Source: an uncultured Lachnospiraceae bacterium (GTDB taxonomy: Bacteria; Bacillota; Clostridia; Lachnospirales; Lachnospiraceae). Taken from it: a stretch of DNA of 64,000 bases. The position numbers were made by a program, and so were the translations under genes. Positions 1 through 9,159 of the stretch are shown here, piece by piece (the first letter of the stretch is position 1; every line of letters begins with the position of its first letter). Location: the NCBI GenBank assembly GCA_902761225.1, contig CACWJQ010000002.1, positions 1 through 64,000 of the forward strand, read 5' to 3'. Under the pieces are notes generated by a model. That model was not told the origin of the DNA. It ran no database searches and saw nothing but the letters and a program-made list of their open reading frames with translations.

Positions 1-413
1 TGGCGTTCTGCAATGTTCATCCGCCTGTGTCCGCCGTAGAGGTAATAGATCTTCAGAATGGTGCGGATATTATGGTTCACGCCGAATCGTTCTCACTCAG
101 GGATAAACTGGAAGTGCGATACTCAATATCCACCAAGGTTATGGATTACATCAGTGACCAGAGATGTATATTGGCCATAGGTCCAAGGGATATCGCATCG
201 ATGAGTTTCCTGAATGACAGAGGGCTTGCCGTATGTGCTTTTAGCACTGAGGAGATCGCCGGTTCGGTCAACATGATCAGAAATGACCGGTCGATAATTG
301 ATAAAACTATATTAAATATAAAAAAATATTGTGATGCTTCAGATACAGTAGTTGAATCATGTCACAAACTTGAAGAGGATCTTAAAAAGACTGTATCGGA
401 ATATGCGGTTTAG
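1..413 (+). CDS. Glycosyltransferase, C-terminal fragment (GT-B type)
   Basis: The open frame enters from the left edge (first full codon at 3) and ends at a TAG at 411, so only the last ~137 residues are visible. The segment around VRYSISTKVMDYI followed by CILAIGP resembles the donor-binding C-terminal lobe of GT-B glycosyltransferases, where a conserved stretch sits over the nucleotide-sugar pocket. A GTG at 27 could be read as a start, but the frame is open upstream with plausible coding, so I treat it as a truncated gene. It lies 18 bases before the nucleotide-sugar dehydrogenase and belongs to the same polysaccharide operon. Donor and acceptor cannot be told. Confidence 0.7.
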   Translation, partial: AFCNVHPPVSAVEVIDLQNGADIMVHAESFSLRDKLEVRYSISTKVMDYISDQRCILAIGPRDIASMSFLNDRGLAVCAFSTEEIAGSVNMIRNDRSIIDKTILNIKKYCDASDTVVESCHKLEEDLKKTVSEYAV

Positions 414-431
414 ATTGAAAGGAAAAATAAA

Positions 432-1742
432 ATGACCCTGTATGATGATCTTGTATCAGGAAAAGAAAAACTTTCTCTTGTAGGACTGGGTTATGTAGGT
501 ATGCCTATAGCAGTTGCTTTTGCAAAGAAGATCAGTGTTATAGGTTTCGACCTTAATGCAAAAAAGATCGAGATGTACAGATCGGGAATAGATCCTACCA
601 GAGAAGTGGGAGATGAAGCGATAAGGGAGTCCAAGGTTGATTTCACTTCCGATGAGACCAGACTCAGGGAAGCCAGATTTCACATCGTAGCTGTTCCCAC
701 ACCTGTAAATGAGGATCATACTCCCGATCTTTCACCGGTTGAAAGTGCGAGCAGAATACTTGGCAGAAATCTTACAAAAGGTTCTGTTGTCGTTTTTGAA
801 TCCACAGTGTATCCCGGAGTTACCGAGGATGTGTGTGTTCCGATCCTTGAGAAAGAGTCGGGACTTAAATGCGGAACTGATTTCAAGATCGGTTATTCTC
901 CCGAACGTATTAATCCCGGTGATAAAGTTCACAGACTGGAGACCATCACGAAGATAGTTTCCGGTATGGACGAAGAGACACTTGACTGTGTGGCGAAGGT
1001 TTATGAACTCGTTGTTGATGCCGGTGTACATCGTGCTGAATCAATAAAGGTTGCTGAAGCGGCTAAGGTTATAGAGAATTCACAGCGTGATATCAATATT
1101 GCGTTTATGAATGAACTTTCCATTATCTTCAACAAAATGGGAATTGATACCAAATCTGTCCTTGAAGCAGCAGGTACCAAGTGGAATTTTCTCAAGTTCT
1201 ATCCGGGACTTGTTGGTGGACACTGCATAGGTGTTGATCCTTATTATCTTACTTATAAAGCTGAAATGCTCGGGTATCACAGTCAGATAATTCTGTCCGG
1301 AAGACGTATCAATGATGATATGGGTAAATACTGCGCAGAAAACTGCGTGAAGAATCTGATCGCTGCCGACAAGGCTGTCAAGGATGCAAGAGTCGCGATA
1401 CTTGGATTTACATTCAAAGAGAATTGCCCTGATACCAGAAATACGAAGATCATTGATATTGTAAACGAACTTAAGGAATATGGTATTTCTCCGGTGATAG
1501 CAGATTCTCAGGCGGATGCTGAGGAAGCAAGGCATCTCTATGGAGTGGAGTTTGTTGATGTGAATTCAATAAAGAATATGGATGCCGTAATACTGGCTGT
1601 TGCACATTCTGAATTCAGCAGTCTTACAATGGACCGGATCGACGGATTCTTCGGAGAAGGTAAAAAAGTACTTCTGGATCTGAAGGGACTTCTTAACAGA
1701 AAAGAATATGAATCTGCAGGATACAGATATTGGAGACTGTAG
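432..1742 (+). CDS. tviB: UDP-N-acetylhexosamine 6-dehydrogenase (TviB/WbpO type)
   Basis: Predicted to oxidise C6 of a UDP-N-acetylhexosamine to the uronic acid using NAD+, in the cytoplasm. The 436 residues show the Rossmann signature VGLGYVG (residues 17-23), then the central dimerisation helix, then the catalytic cysteine motif GGHCIGVDPYYL with Cys265, and a C-terminal UDP-binding domain beginning near AILGFTFKENCPDTRN. Length and motifs fit the UDP-glucose/GDP-mannose dehydrogenase superfamily, VipA/TviB/WbpO branch. It is followed after 16 bases by a WbpP/TviC-like epimerase; this pairing is the Vi-antigen style route to UDP-GalNAcA. Substrate choice (GlcNAc or GalNAc) is inferred from the neighbour, not seen directly. 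Confidence 0.9.
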   Translation: MTLYDDLVSGKEKLSLVGLGYVGMPIAVAFAKKISVIGFDLNAKKIEMYRSGIDPTREVGDEAIRESKVDFTSDETRLREARFHIVAVPTPVNEDHTPDLSPVESASRILGRNLTKGSVVVFESTVYPGVTEDVCVPILEKESGLKCGTDFKIGYSPERINPGDKVHRLETITKIVSGMDEETLDCVAKVYELVVDAGVHRAESIKVAEAAKVIENSQRDINIAFMNELSIIFNKMGIDTKSVLEAAGTKWNFLKFYPGLVGGHCIGVDPYYLTYKAEMLGYHSQIILSGRRINDDMGKYCAENCVKNLIAADKAVKDARVAILGFTFKENCPDTRNTKIIDIVNELKEYGISPVIADSQADAEEARHLYGVEFVDVNSIKNMDAVILAVAHSEFSSLTMDRIDGFFGEGKKVLLDLKGLLNRKEYESAGYRYWRL

Positions 1743-1758
1743 GTCAGGAGTTTAAAAG

Positions 1759-2751
1759 ATGGGATATAGTAATTTGAAATTTCCGGAAAACAGTTTGTTC
1801 CTTGTAACAGGTGGTGCAGGATTCATCGGTTCTAATCTGTGCGAGGCCATACTTGACCTTGGATACAGAGTCAGATGCCTTGATGATCTGAGCACAGGCA
1901 AGCAGGAAAACGTAGATATGTTTTCGAACAGACCGGGTTATGAATTCATCAAGGGTGATATCAAGAATCTGGATGTCTGCATGAAAGCCTGCGAAGGTGT
2001 TGATTATGTTCTTAATCAGGCTGCGTGGGGATCTGTACCGAGAAGCATTGAAATGCCTCTTTTCTACTGTGCCAATAACATTATGGGAACACTGAACATG
2101 ATGGAGGCAGCCAGACAGAATGGAGTGAAGAAATTTGTCTATGCCAGCTCCAGTTCTGTATATGGAGATGAACCTAACCTTCCGAAAACTGAGGGAAGAG
2201 AAGGTAATCTTCTTTCTCCGTATGCGGTAAGCAAGAGAGCGGATGAGGAATGGGCTAAGCAGTATACCAAACATTACGGTCTGGATACGTACGGATTAAG
2301 ATATTTCAACGTATTCGGAAGACGTCAGGATCCCAATGGCGCATATGCTGCTGTCATCCCTAAATTTTTAAGACAGCTTCTTCACGGCGAGATTCCTACG
2401 ATTAATGGTGACGGAAAGCAGAGCAGGGATTTTACATATATTGAGAATGTTATAGAGGCGAATCTCAAGGCCTGCCTTGCAGAATCCGAAGCAGCCGGAC
2501 AGGCATTTAACATTGCGTACGGCGGACGGGAGTATCTGCTCGACATCTATTACGGACTGGTTGATGCTCTTGGGATAAAGGATGAAAACGGAAACCGGCT
2601 TGAACCGAACTTTGGCCCGGACAGACCCGGGGATATCAAGCATAGCAATGCGGATATAAGTAAGGCAAGAAAATTGCTTGGTTATGATCCTGACTGGGAT
2701 TTTGAGCGAGGAATAAATGCGGCTATAGAGTGGTACAAAGCCAACCTGTAG
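1759..2751 (+). CDS. wbpP: UDP-N-acetylglucosamine 4-epimerase (WbpP/TviC type)
   Basis: An extended short-chain dehydrogenase/reductase of 330 residues that should interconvert UDP-GlcNAc(A) and UDP-GalNAc(A) by C4 oxidation and reduction with bound NAD. Visible features are the N-terminal TGGAGFIGSN dinucleotide motif, the catalytic YAVSK (Tyr155, Lys159) and the RYFNVFGRRQDPNGAYAAV stretch that is typical of the WbpP/TviC subgroup. AGGAG sits 8 bases before the ATG. With the upstream dehydrogenase it forms the standard pair for UDP-GalNAcA. A UDP-GlcA epimerase is the main alternative, but the dehydrogenase partner and the motif favour WbpP. Confidence 0.9.
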   Translation: MGYSNLKFPENSLFLVTGGAGFIGSNLCEAILDLGYRVRCLDDLSTGKQENVDMFSNRPGYEFIKGDIKNLDVCMKACEGVDYVLNQAAWGSVPRSIEMPLFYCANNIMGTLNMMEAARQNGVKKFVYASSSSVYGDEPNLPKTEGREGNLLSPYAVSKRADEEWAKQYTKHYGLDTYGLRYFNVFGRRQDPNGAYAAVIPKFLRQLLHGEIPTINGDGKQSRDFTYIENVIEANLKACLAESEAAGQAFNIAYGGREYLLDIYYGLVDALGIKDENGNRLEPNFGPDRPGDIKHSNADISKARKLLGYDPDWDFERGINAAIEWYKANL

Positions 2752-2781
2752 CGGGCTTGAACAAGAAGGAGATCAGAGATA

Positions 2782-3777
2782 TTGGAACACTTTTTGTCTA
2801 TTTGTATTACTTCATATAATAGGGTTTTTGAGTTGGAGAGAACCTTAAGAAGTATAGATTATTTTGATGATGTTGAGATTGTTATTAGTGAAGACTGTTC
2901 TCCTCGAAGGATGGAAATCAAGGAAATGGTCGAAAGAGTTGGCGCGGAACTCAATCTTAATATCCTGTTGAATTTAAATGAAATCAATCTTGGTTATGAT
3001 AATAATTTGGGGAAGCTAAAAGAGATAGCAGGTGGAAAGTATGTCTTGTACATGAGTGATGATGATGTGTTTGTTCCGGGAGCGTTGGAGGCTCTGTGCA
3101 AATACTTAAAATCCAGCGATATTGCATGTGGCTTTACGCCTTTTTTTGTAAAGGGAAGATTATACAGGAAATATAAAAAAGGTTTTTCTGTTTCATCCGG
3201 ATTAGAAGGTAAAGAAAAAAATATTTATGATGCAATTTTATTTTCGGGATTGATATTCAGGAATGAATTGATCAAGTCAATCGATTCATCGCGATTCAGA
3301 AATTGTAATTATTTTCAGGTATATATGTTGCTTGTTGTACTTTCACAATATGGAGGAGAGTATATAGATATTCCTTTGGTTGATTGCATTAGCGATGGTG
3401 AAAATGCTTTTGGAAAAGTGACCTCATGTGATGGTGCTGATACTGAAATGAGCGATAGAAAATCTATTTTTGCTGCACTCGCATTGCAAAAGGGATTAAT
3501 AAAAGTGATAAAGATGTTTGATGAAGATTATAATGCTGGTTTATTGGGGATTTATTCAAAGAATTATTCAAAAACAGCGTTTTCACATATGTGTATGGCT
3601 AAGAATGAAGGACGTTTGGATGAGTATTACGATAAGATGCATAAATTGGATATTAAACTGGGAGTTGAGCCCAAACTATACTATTTTATGCTCAAAATAC
3701 TAGGTGTGAAAGTATCGACGATGATTATGAGCCTGCCAAGGAAACTCTATCGAAATAAAAGAATGAATGCGGTTTGA
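2782..3777 (+). CDS. Family 2 glycosyltransferase (GT-A)
   Basis: Predicted cytoplasmic glycosyltransferase of 331 residues that adds one sugar to the lipid-linked repeat unit. The N-terminus has the GT2 pattern CITSYNRVFELERTLRSI, the nucleotide-binding VISEDCSP and the metal-binding acidic motif SDDD (92-95). The start is TTG at 2782, preceded by AAGAAGGAG at 2763-2771, which is a strong ribosome binding site and the reason for choosing it. From here to about 7.6 kb the genes are clearly richer in A/T than the flanking sugar-nucleotide genes, which suggests a serotype-specific, probably transferred block. Sugar specificity is unknown. Confidence 0.85.
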   Translation: MEHFLSICITSYNRVFELERTLRSIDYFDDVEIVISEDCSPRRMEIKEMVERVGAELNLNILLNLNEINLGYDNNLGKLKEIAGGKYVLYMSDDDVFVPGALEALCKYLKSSDIACGFTPFFVKGRLYRKYKKGFSVSSGLEGKEKNIYDAILFSGLIFRNELIKSIDSSRFRNCNYFQVYMLLVVLSQYGGEYIDIPLVDCISDGENAFGKVTSCDGADTEMSDRKSIFAALALQKGLIKVIKMFDEDYNAGLLGIYSKNYSKTAFSHMCMAKNEGRLDEYYDKMHKLDIKLGVEPKLYYFMLKILGVKVSTMIMSLPRKLYRNKRMNAV

Positions 3778-3880
3778 CGTTTGTGGAATGGCTGAGAGCA
3801 GTTGTTTAAAATATTACTTAAAGATACTCATGTTATCTGCATAAATATAAACATTTACGTTAATTGAATTATTGAAGCGC

Positions 3881-4591
3881 ATGAATGAATTAACTGCAAA
3901 ACTTAAAAATGCATTAAGAAAATCTATGATTGCTGATTTGCGACGAAAAATTATTTTGAATCGGTTTTGCACACAGTTTAAGAAAAATAATCCAATGAGT
4001 TACGTTATGCCATTGAGATGCTTTCCGATTGATAATGTTAGTGTTGGGAAGTTTTCATATGGTGAATTGGATGTGTTGACTAATGAGGGCCAGAGAAAAC
4101 TAAAAATCGGATCCTGTGTATCGATAGCAAAAGAAGTGACTTTTTTATTGGATGTGGATCATTTTGTCGATCGGATTTCTACATATCCTTTTGAAGCAAG
4201 ACTATTTATAAAAGGAAAAGTTGAGGGGCTGTCAAAAGGGGATATTATTGTTGATGATGATGTGTGGATTGGGTACAGAGCCACAATATTATCCGGTGTA
4301 CACATTGGCCGTGGTGCGGTAATTGCTGCCGGGGCAGTTGTGACAAAGGATGTTCCACCATATAGTATTGTTGGAGGAGTTCCTGCACGAATAATAAAAT
4401 ATCGGTTTTCTAAAGAAATTATTGAATATTTGATGACACTCGATTATTCATCGTTATCGAAAGAACTAATAAAAACTCATTTGATGGAATTGGATTTTCC
4501 GATTGCTGGATTGGGACTGGAGGAAATCAGAGAAAAATACCATTGGTTTCCTAAAAACGAGGAGCAAAAGAATGAACAATTCCATTCCTGA
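3881..4591 (+). CDS. Left-handed beta-helix acyltransferase (CatB/WcaF-like)
   Basis: A hexapeptide-repeat acyltransferase of about 236 residues. The C-terminal half shows repeats such as VWIGYRATILSGVHIGRGAVIAAGAVVTKDVP, ending in YSIVGGVPARIIKYRF, the usual end of the beta-helix in xenobiotic/maltose O-acetyltransferases. The N-terminal ~70 residues are basic and carry no recognised domain. Two starts are possible, TTG at 3872 and ATG at 3881; neither has a good Shine-Dalgarno site, and I took the ATG. It probably O-acetylates a residue of the polysaccharide. It overlaps the next gene by 20 bases and is AT-rich like its neighbours. Confidence 0.8.
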   Translation: MNELTAKLKNALRKSMIADLRRKIILNRFCTQFKKNNPMSYVMPLRCFPIDNVSVGKFSYGELDVLTNEGQRKLKIGSCVSIAKEVTFLLDVDHFVDRISTYPFEARLFIKGKVEGLSKGDIIVDDDVWIGYRATILSGVHIGRGAVIAAGAVVTKDVPPYSIVGGVPARIIKYRFSKEIIEYLMTLDYSSLSKELIKTHLMELDFPIAGLGLEEIREKYHWFPKNEEQKNEQFHS

Positions 4592-6044
4592 TAAGGCAAA
4601 AAGTGAATTTGTCGAAAAAAAATATGATAAATGTAAAAAAATAATATTCAGATCCTTGAAAAAGCGTAAATATGATAAGGCATTGGCAGGAATCTCCATT
4701 GCATCTTCATTGCTATACTTGTGGAATCAAAGATATACGGATGAATTTTTAGAGAAGTCCATTGCTGAAGTTGCTGATTCCACTATGTTTGACAGTCTCC
4801 GCGAATTGGATTGTGATAATGATGCAATCCTTTTTTATGATTCCTTTGGACTTGATGTCAGAGGATTAGCTTTGATATATATTAAGGCTTTGGCAAGGAT
4901 GAATAAAAAAGTGTTTTATGTTGTCCCAGCAAAGTCAGAAGGTAAACAACCTGAAATAGACAAAATAATAAATGGATCGAATATAAAAAAAATCTATTTT
5001 GAATCACACGACCACTATAAAAAACTCAGAGAATTGCAGGAAATCCTATGTCAGGTAAAACCATCAAAAGCATTTTTGTATACCGTGCCATTTGATTCTG
5101 CCGGAGTGGCTGCATTTATGCAGCTTAAGAGTGCTACCAGATATCTGATAAATCTAACAGACCATGCATTTTGGATAGGAATACATGCATTTGACTATCT
5201 GCTGGAATTTAGGAATTATGGTGCGTTTGTTTCGAATAATGAAAGAGGTGTCGAAAAAAGCAAGATATTGGAACTTCCTTTTTATCCGATAATTGATAAG
5301 GAAACTGAATTTCAAGGCTTTCCATTTGCGACAGAAGGAAAAAAGATATTATTTAGTGGAGGGGCTCTTTACAAGAGTATAGATAAGGATAAAACATATT
5401 ATCTGATGGTTAGAAGGATTCTTGAGCAGAATGCTGATTGTCTGTTTGTATATGCGGGCTCGGGAGATGATACGTATCTTAAGGAACTGATGGATTTGTT
5501 TCCTGACAGAGTTTTTCATATTCATGAAAGAAAAGATCTGTATCAGGTGATGAAACATATTACGTTGTATCTGAATACATACCCGTTGGCCGGTGGACTT
5601 ATGACTCAATATGCAGCGGCGGCAGGGAAGATTCCTGTTTTGTTATGGCGCGGTCCTGAACACAGTGGTATTCTTTTTGATCAGGAAAGCAGAAAGATTG
5701 AATACAAAAATGTTAATGAACTGGTTGATGATGTGAATAGATTATTGTCAGATTCCGAATTGCTTCATTCCAGAGAAGCTCTGTTGAAGGGAAGCGTAAT
5801 AGAAGAAGAGGAATTTGGAAATGAATTAACAAATATAATTTATAATTCATCATCAAAATATAAAATTGATTATCATCCCGTGGATACTTTACTTATAAAA
5901 AAAGATTATGCTGATCGGTTCAAAAGGGAGGATTATTGGTCATATGTTGCACATATAGACAATATAAGCTGGCCCGGAGAATTGATTGATGCATATATAA
6001 ATCGTGCTGTTATGAAAATGCGAAGATTGTTATTTAACAGGTGA
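4572..6044 (+). CDS. Putative GT-B glycosyltransferase
   Basis: A 490-residue protein, probably a cytoplasmic glycosyltransferase. The region around residues 255-350 (ILFSGGALYKSIDKD, then FVYAGSGDD, then LNTYPLAGGLMTQYAAAAGKIPV) looks like the nucleotide-sugar-binding lobe of GT-B enzymes of the SPINDLY/OGT-like group: a conserved glycine-rich strand followed by the Pro-x-x-Gly-G-x-x-T/Q stretch. The N-terminal ~230 residues have no signature I recognise. I place the start at ATG 4572, with GGAG 8 bases upstream and inside the end of the preceding acyltransferase; an in-frame upstream start (4503) would extend it further into that gene. Very AT-rich. Linkage is unknown. Confidence 0.65.
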   Translation: MNNSIPDKAKSEFVEKKYDKCKKIIFRSLKKRKYDKALAGISIASSLLYLWNQRYTDEFLEKSIAEVADSTMFDSLRELDCDNDAILFYDSFGLDVRGLALIYIKALARMNKKVFYVVPAKSEGKQPEIDKIINGSNIKKIYFESHDHYKKLRELQEILCQVKPSKAFLYTVPFDSAGVAAFMQLKSATRYLINLTDHAFWIGIHAFDYLLEFRNYGAFVSNNERGVEKSKILELPFYPIIDKETEFQGFPFATEGKKILFSGGALYKSIDKDKTYYLMVRRILEQNADCLFVYAGSGDDTYLKELMDLFPDRVFHIHERKDLYQVMKHITLYLNTYPLAGGLMTQYAAAAGKIPVLLWRGPEHSGILFDQESRKIEYKNVNELVDDVNRLLSDSELLHSREALLKGSVIEEEEFGNELTNIIYNSSSKYKIDYHPVDTLLIKKDYADRFKREDYWSYVAHIDNISWPGELIDAYINRAVMKMRRLLFNR

Positions 6045-6152
6045 CCGGCATTAATAACATGATTTGTCAACAATTATCTATTCAGCGTATTGGATTTAAT
6101 ATCTGGAGTTGTGGATGATGTTAGATGATATTGATCTGGCGGGAGTCGCAGA

Positions 6153-7589
6153 GTGGGGAAATTCAAACTTTTTATAGAAAACTTTCTTGTTTATGGCTTG
6201 GGCAGTGTGATAAGCAGACTTGTTCCGCTTATCATGGTTCCTATAGTAACTTTTATCATGCCTAATACTGATTACTTTGGAATCAGTGATATGTCTAATA
6301 CTGCGGTTCATTTTGGCAGTGCGATTGCTATTATGGGAATGTATGATGCAATGTACAGGATGTTTTTTGAAAACGAGGATGAAAACTATAAGAAATCAGT
6401 TTGCTCTACAGCATTATTGTTTACTGTTTTTACATCCCTGGTCGTATTCCTGTTGATGATTGTTTTCAAAGAATTTATAGCACAAGTTTTTTTTAAGGAC
6501 AGGCAATACGCATATGTTGTCTATGTGTCAGCGATGGCTACATTGGTAGGCACTACAAATAGTATAATATCAGCCCCGACAAGAATGCAGAATAACAGAA
6601 AAGTTTTTCTAATAACTAATACTGTTAGTCCGTTAATTTCTTATCTGATATCAATTCCGCTGCTCATGACTGGGCATTACGTTATTGCACTACCGATTGC
6701 TGCTGTGATTTCGGGAGTGACCATGGAAACTGCATTTGGAATAATGAACAGGAAATGGTTTAACCCTAAACTGTATGATAAGAAGCTGTTAAAACAGCTT
6801 TTGATGATTGCTGTACCATTGCTTCCAAATTTCCTGATATATTGGGTATTCAACTCATGTGACAGAGTGATGATCACAAATATAATTGGGCTTGGAGCAG
6901 TAGGAGTGTATTCCGTTGGATCCAAATTTGGACATATGAGTCAATTGATTTATGCTGCATTTGCAGGAGGCTGGCAATATTATGCTTTTTACACAATGAA
7001 GGAGAATAATCAGGTGGAATCCAACTCAAAGATTTTTGAGTATCTGGGGGTTATTTCCTTTGCTGCAACAGGTTTTATATGTGCATGGAGTTTTGAACTC
7101 ATAAAATTACTTTTTAAACCGGACTATCATAATGGGTTTATTGTTGCACCATATCTGTTTTTGGCCCCACTGCTTCAGATGCTGTTTCAGGTTGCAGCCA
7201 ACCAATTTTTGATTGTTAAAAAAACGTGGCATAATATGTTCATTTTATCAACGGGAGCAGCTTTGAATGTTGCAATTAACTATATACTTATTCCTGTTCT
7301 GGGCATTGAAGGTGCTGCAATTGCCACCTTGGTTGGTTATGCTGTTTCTGATATTATTTGTGTTTTGGTTTTGTGCCGAATGAAACTAATGGTTGTTTCC
7401 AAGAGATTTTTGATTGCTTCCGTTAGCATGACATGTTTTATAGTAGCGTGGAGAGTGTTGTTTTGCGATAAGATAATTATCGGAACCATATATGCAATTG
7501 TTCTGACTCTGTTTTTGTCATTATTATACAAGGATGATATCCGGTTATTAATAAAGGGAATAATGAGAAAAAAACACAATAAGGTGTGA
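6153..7589 (+). CDS. wzx: Wzx-type polysaccharide flippase (MOP/MATE family)
   Basis: An integral membrane protein of 478 residues with about 12-14 hydrophobic segments and no soluble domain. It should flip undecaprenyl-diphosphate-linked repeat units across the membrane. The opening FLVYGLGSVISRLVPLIMVP followed by a second helix pair is characteristic of the PST/Wzx branch of the multidrug/oligosaccharidyl-lipid/polysaccharide superfamily. The start is GTG at 6153 with a GGGAG upstream. It sits between the AT-rich transferases and the Fdt-type sugar genes, the normal place for wzx in such loci. The last residues overlap the region upstream of the ketoisomerase. Confidence 0.88.
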   Translation: MGKFKLFIENFLVYGLGSVISRLVPLIMVPIVTFIMPNTDYFGISDMSNTAVHFGSAIAIMGMYDAMYRMFFENEDENYKKSVCSTALLFTVFTSLVVFLLMIVFKEFIAQVFFKDRQYAYVVYVSAMATLVGTTNSIISAPTRMQNNRKVFLITNTVSPLISYLISIPLLMTGHYVIALPIAAVISGVTMETAFGIMNRKWFNPKLYDKKLLKQLLMIAVPLLPNFLIYWVFNSCDRVMITNIIGLGAVGVYSVGSKFGHMSQLIYAAFAGGWQYYAFYTMKENNQVESNSKIFEYLGVISFAATGFICAWSFELIKLLFKPDYHNGFIVAPYLFLAPLLQMLFQVAANQFLIVKKTWHNMFILSTGAALNVAINYILIPVLGIEGAAIATLVGYAVSDIICVLVLCRMKLMVVSKRFLIASVSMTCFIVAWRVLFCDKIIIGTIYAIVLTLFLSLLYKDDIRLLIKGIMRKKHNKV

Positions 7590-7618
7590 TTAAACAGATA
7601 AAAAATGGGAGATTAAAC

Positions 7619-8029
7619 ATGCTTGTTACTAAATATGTTTTTCAGCCACATGGAGATTATCGCGGACAGCTGATTGCATTGGAGGAATTCAAGGATATTC
7701 CTTTTAGGATTAAGAGAGTTTATTACATGTATGACACGGCGGATGGATTTGTTCGCGGTAAGCATGCTCATAAAAATCTGGAGCAGATATTAGTATGTAT
7801 CCATGGCAGTTGCAAGATAAAACTGGATAATGGGTATGAACAGAAGGTTGTTCCCCTGGAAAAACCTTATGAGGGATTGTATGTGCCTAATAATATGTGG
7901 CGCGAGATGTATGATTTTTCTGAAGGTGCTGTATTGCTTGTGTTTGCGTCGGAATTATACGACGCAAGCGATTATATCAGGGATTATGATGAATTCCTCG
8001 AATTCGTGAAGAATGATAAGAAAGAATAA
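7619..8029 (+). CDS. fdtA: dTDP-4-keto-6-deoxy-D-glucose 3,4-ketoisomerase (FdtA/QdtA)
   Basis: A small cupin enzyme (136 residues) of the WxcM/FdtA family that moves the keto group of dTDP-4-keto-6-deoxyglucose from C4 to C3. The motif RGKHAHK places histidines at residues 49 and 51, the positions known to be catalytic in FdtA/QdtA enzymes. A longer frame opens at 7586, but ATG 7619 has GGGAG 7 bases upstream and gives the usual family length. The next two genes complete an aminotransferase/acetyltransferase set. Whether the product is the Fuc3N or the Qui3N precursor cannot be read by eye. The enzymes that supply its substrate (RmlA/RmlB) are not in the window. Confidence 0.88.
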   Translation: MLVTKYVFQPHGDYRGQLIALEEFKDIPFRIKRVYYMYDTADGFVRGKHAHKNLEQILVCIHGSCKIKLDNGYEQKVVPLEKPYEGLYVPNNMWREMYDFSEGAVLLVFASELYDASDYIRDYDEFLEFVKNDKKE

Positions 8030-8046
8030 GGAGCAATATTGCTAAA

Positions 8047-9141
8047 ATGAATATTCCTTTTGTCTCTTTTAAGCCAATGGAAGAAGAGTTGAATGATGAA
8101 CTGCGGGATGCTTTTGATCGAGTGTTGAACAGATCGTGGTACATCGGGGGTGTTGAAGACGAATCATTTGAAGCTTCTTTTGCGTCGTTCTGCGGAATGA
8201 ATTACTGTGTTGGCACAGGGAATGGACTTGATGCTTTAATGCTGATCTTGAAGGCACTTAGTATTGGAGAGGGAGATGAGGTGATCGTCCCCTCCAATAC
8301 ATTTATAGCAACTGCTCTTGCTGTTTCCTATGTCGGTGCAAAACCGGTACTGTCAGAACCGGATATAAATACATTTAACATTGATCCTTCACGCGTCGAG
8401 GATAAGATTACTCCAAGAACCAAAGCAATCATGCCGGTTCATCTGTACGGTCAGCCGTGCGATATGGACCCGATCCTGGAGATAGCCTCAAAGCATGATC
8501 TTAAAATAATTGAGGATTGTGCTCAGGCACATGGTGCTACATATAAAGGCAGGAAAGCAGGAACTTTCGGAGTTGCTGCCGGATTCAGTTTTTATCCGGG
8601 GAAAAATCTCGGAGCACTCGGAGATGCAGGTGCTGTGGTTACCAATGATAAGTCTCTTGCGGATAGGGTGAGGGCTTTAGGGAATTATGGTTCTGATTAT
8701 AAATATCATCACATTTATATGGGTAATAACAGCCGGCTAGATGAAATGCAGGCGGCATTTTTAGGCGTAAAGCTTCCTCATTTGGAAAGAATGAATGAGG
8801 AACGAAGAAAGATTGCAAAGATATATTCCGGTTCAATCAAAAATCCTAAAGTAAATATCCCTTATGTGATAGATGATTGTGTTCCGGTCTGGCATGTGTA
8901 TGGATTGAGATGCAAAGAGCGGGATGCGTTGGAAAAACACTTAAATGATCATGGAATCAGTACTAATAAGCATTATCCGATTCCTATTCATATGCAGGAG
9001 TGCTATAAGGAGTTGGGCTATGCTGAAGGTGATTTCCCTATTGCTGAAGAAATCAGTAGAACGGAATTGAGCATACCCATGTATTATGGTATGTCGGATG
9101 ATGAGATAAAATATGTAGTGGATTGTATAAATAGTTTTTGA
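8047..9141 (+). CDS. fdtB: DegT/DnrJ/EryC1 sugar 3-aminotransferase (FdtB/QdtB)
   Basis: A PLP-dependent sugar aminotransferase (364 residues). It should aminate C3 of the dTDP-3-keto-6-deoxyhexose made by the upstream ketoisomerase. The PLP lysine is Lys186 in [16 protein letters not shown], and the motifs GTGNGLDAL (phosphate cradle), [14 protein letters not shown] and EDCAQAHGA are all present. Length and the N-terminal [13 protein letters not shown] match the FdtB/QdtB/DesV-like branch. It starts 17 bases after fdtA. Function is inferred from family plus operon position. Confidence 0.9.
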   Translation: MNIPFVSFKPMEEELNDELRDAFDRVLNRSWYIGGVEDESFEASFASFCGMNYCVGTGNGLDALMLILKALSIGEGDEVIVPSNTFIATALAVSYVGAKPVLSEPDINTFNIDPSRVEDKITPRTKAIMPVHLYGQPCDMDPILEIASKHDLKIIEDCAQAHGATYKGRKAGTFGVAAGFSFYPGKNLGALGDAGAVVTNDKSLADRVRALGNYGSDYKYHHIYMGNNSRLDEMQAAFLGVKLPHLERMNEERRKIAKIYSGSIKNPKVNIPYVIDDCVPVWHVYGLRCKERDALEKHLNDHGISTNKHYPIPIHMQECYKELGYAEGDFPIAEEISRTELSIPMYYGMSDDEIKYVVDCINSF

Positions 9142-9159
9142 TTATACCGGAAAAAGATT

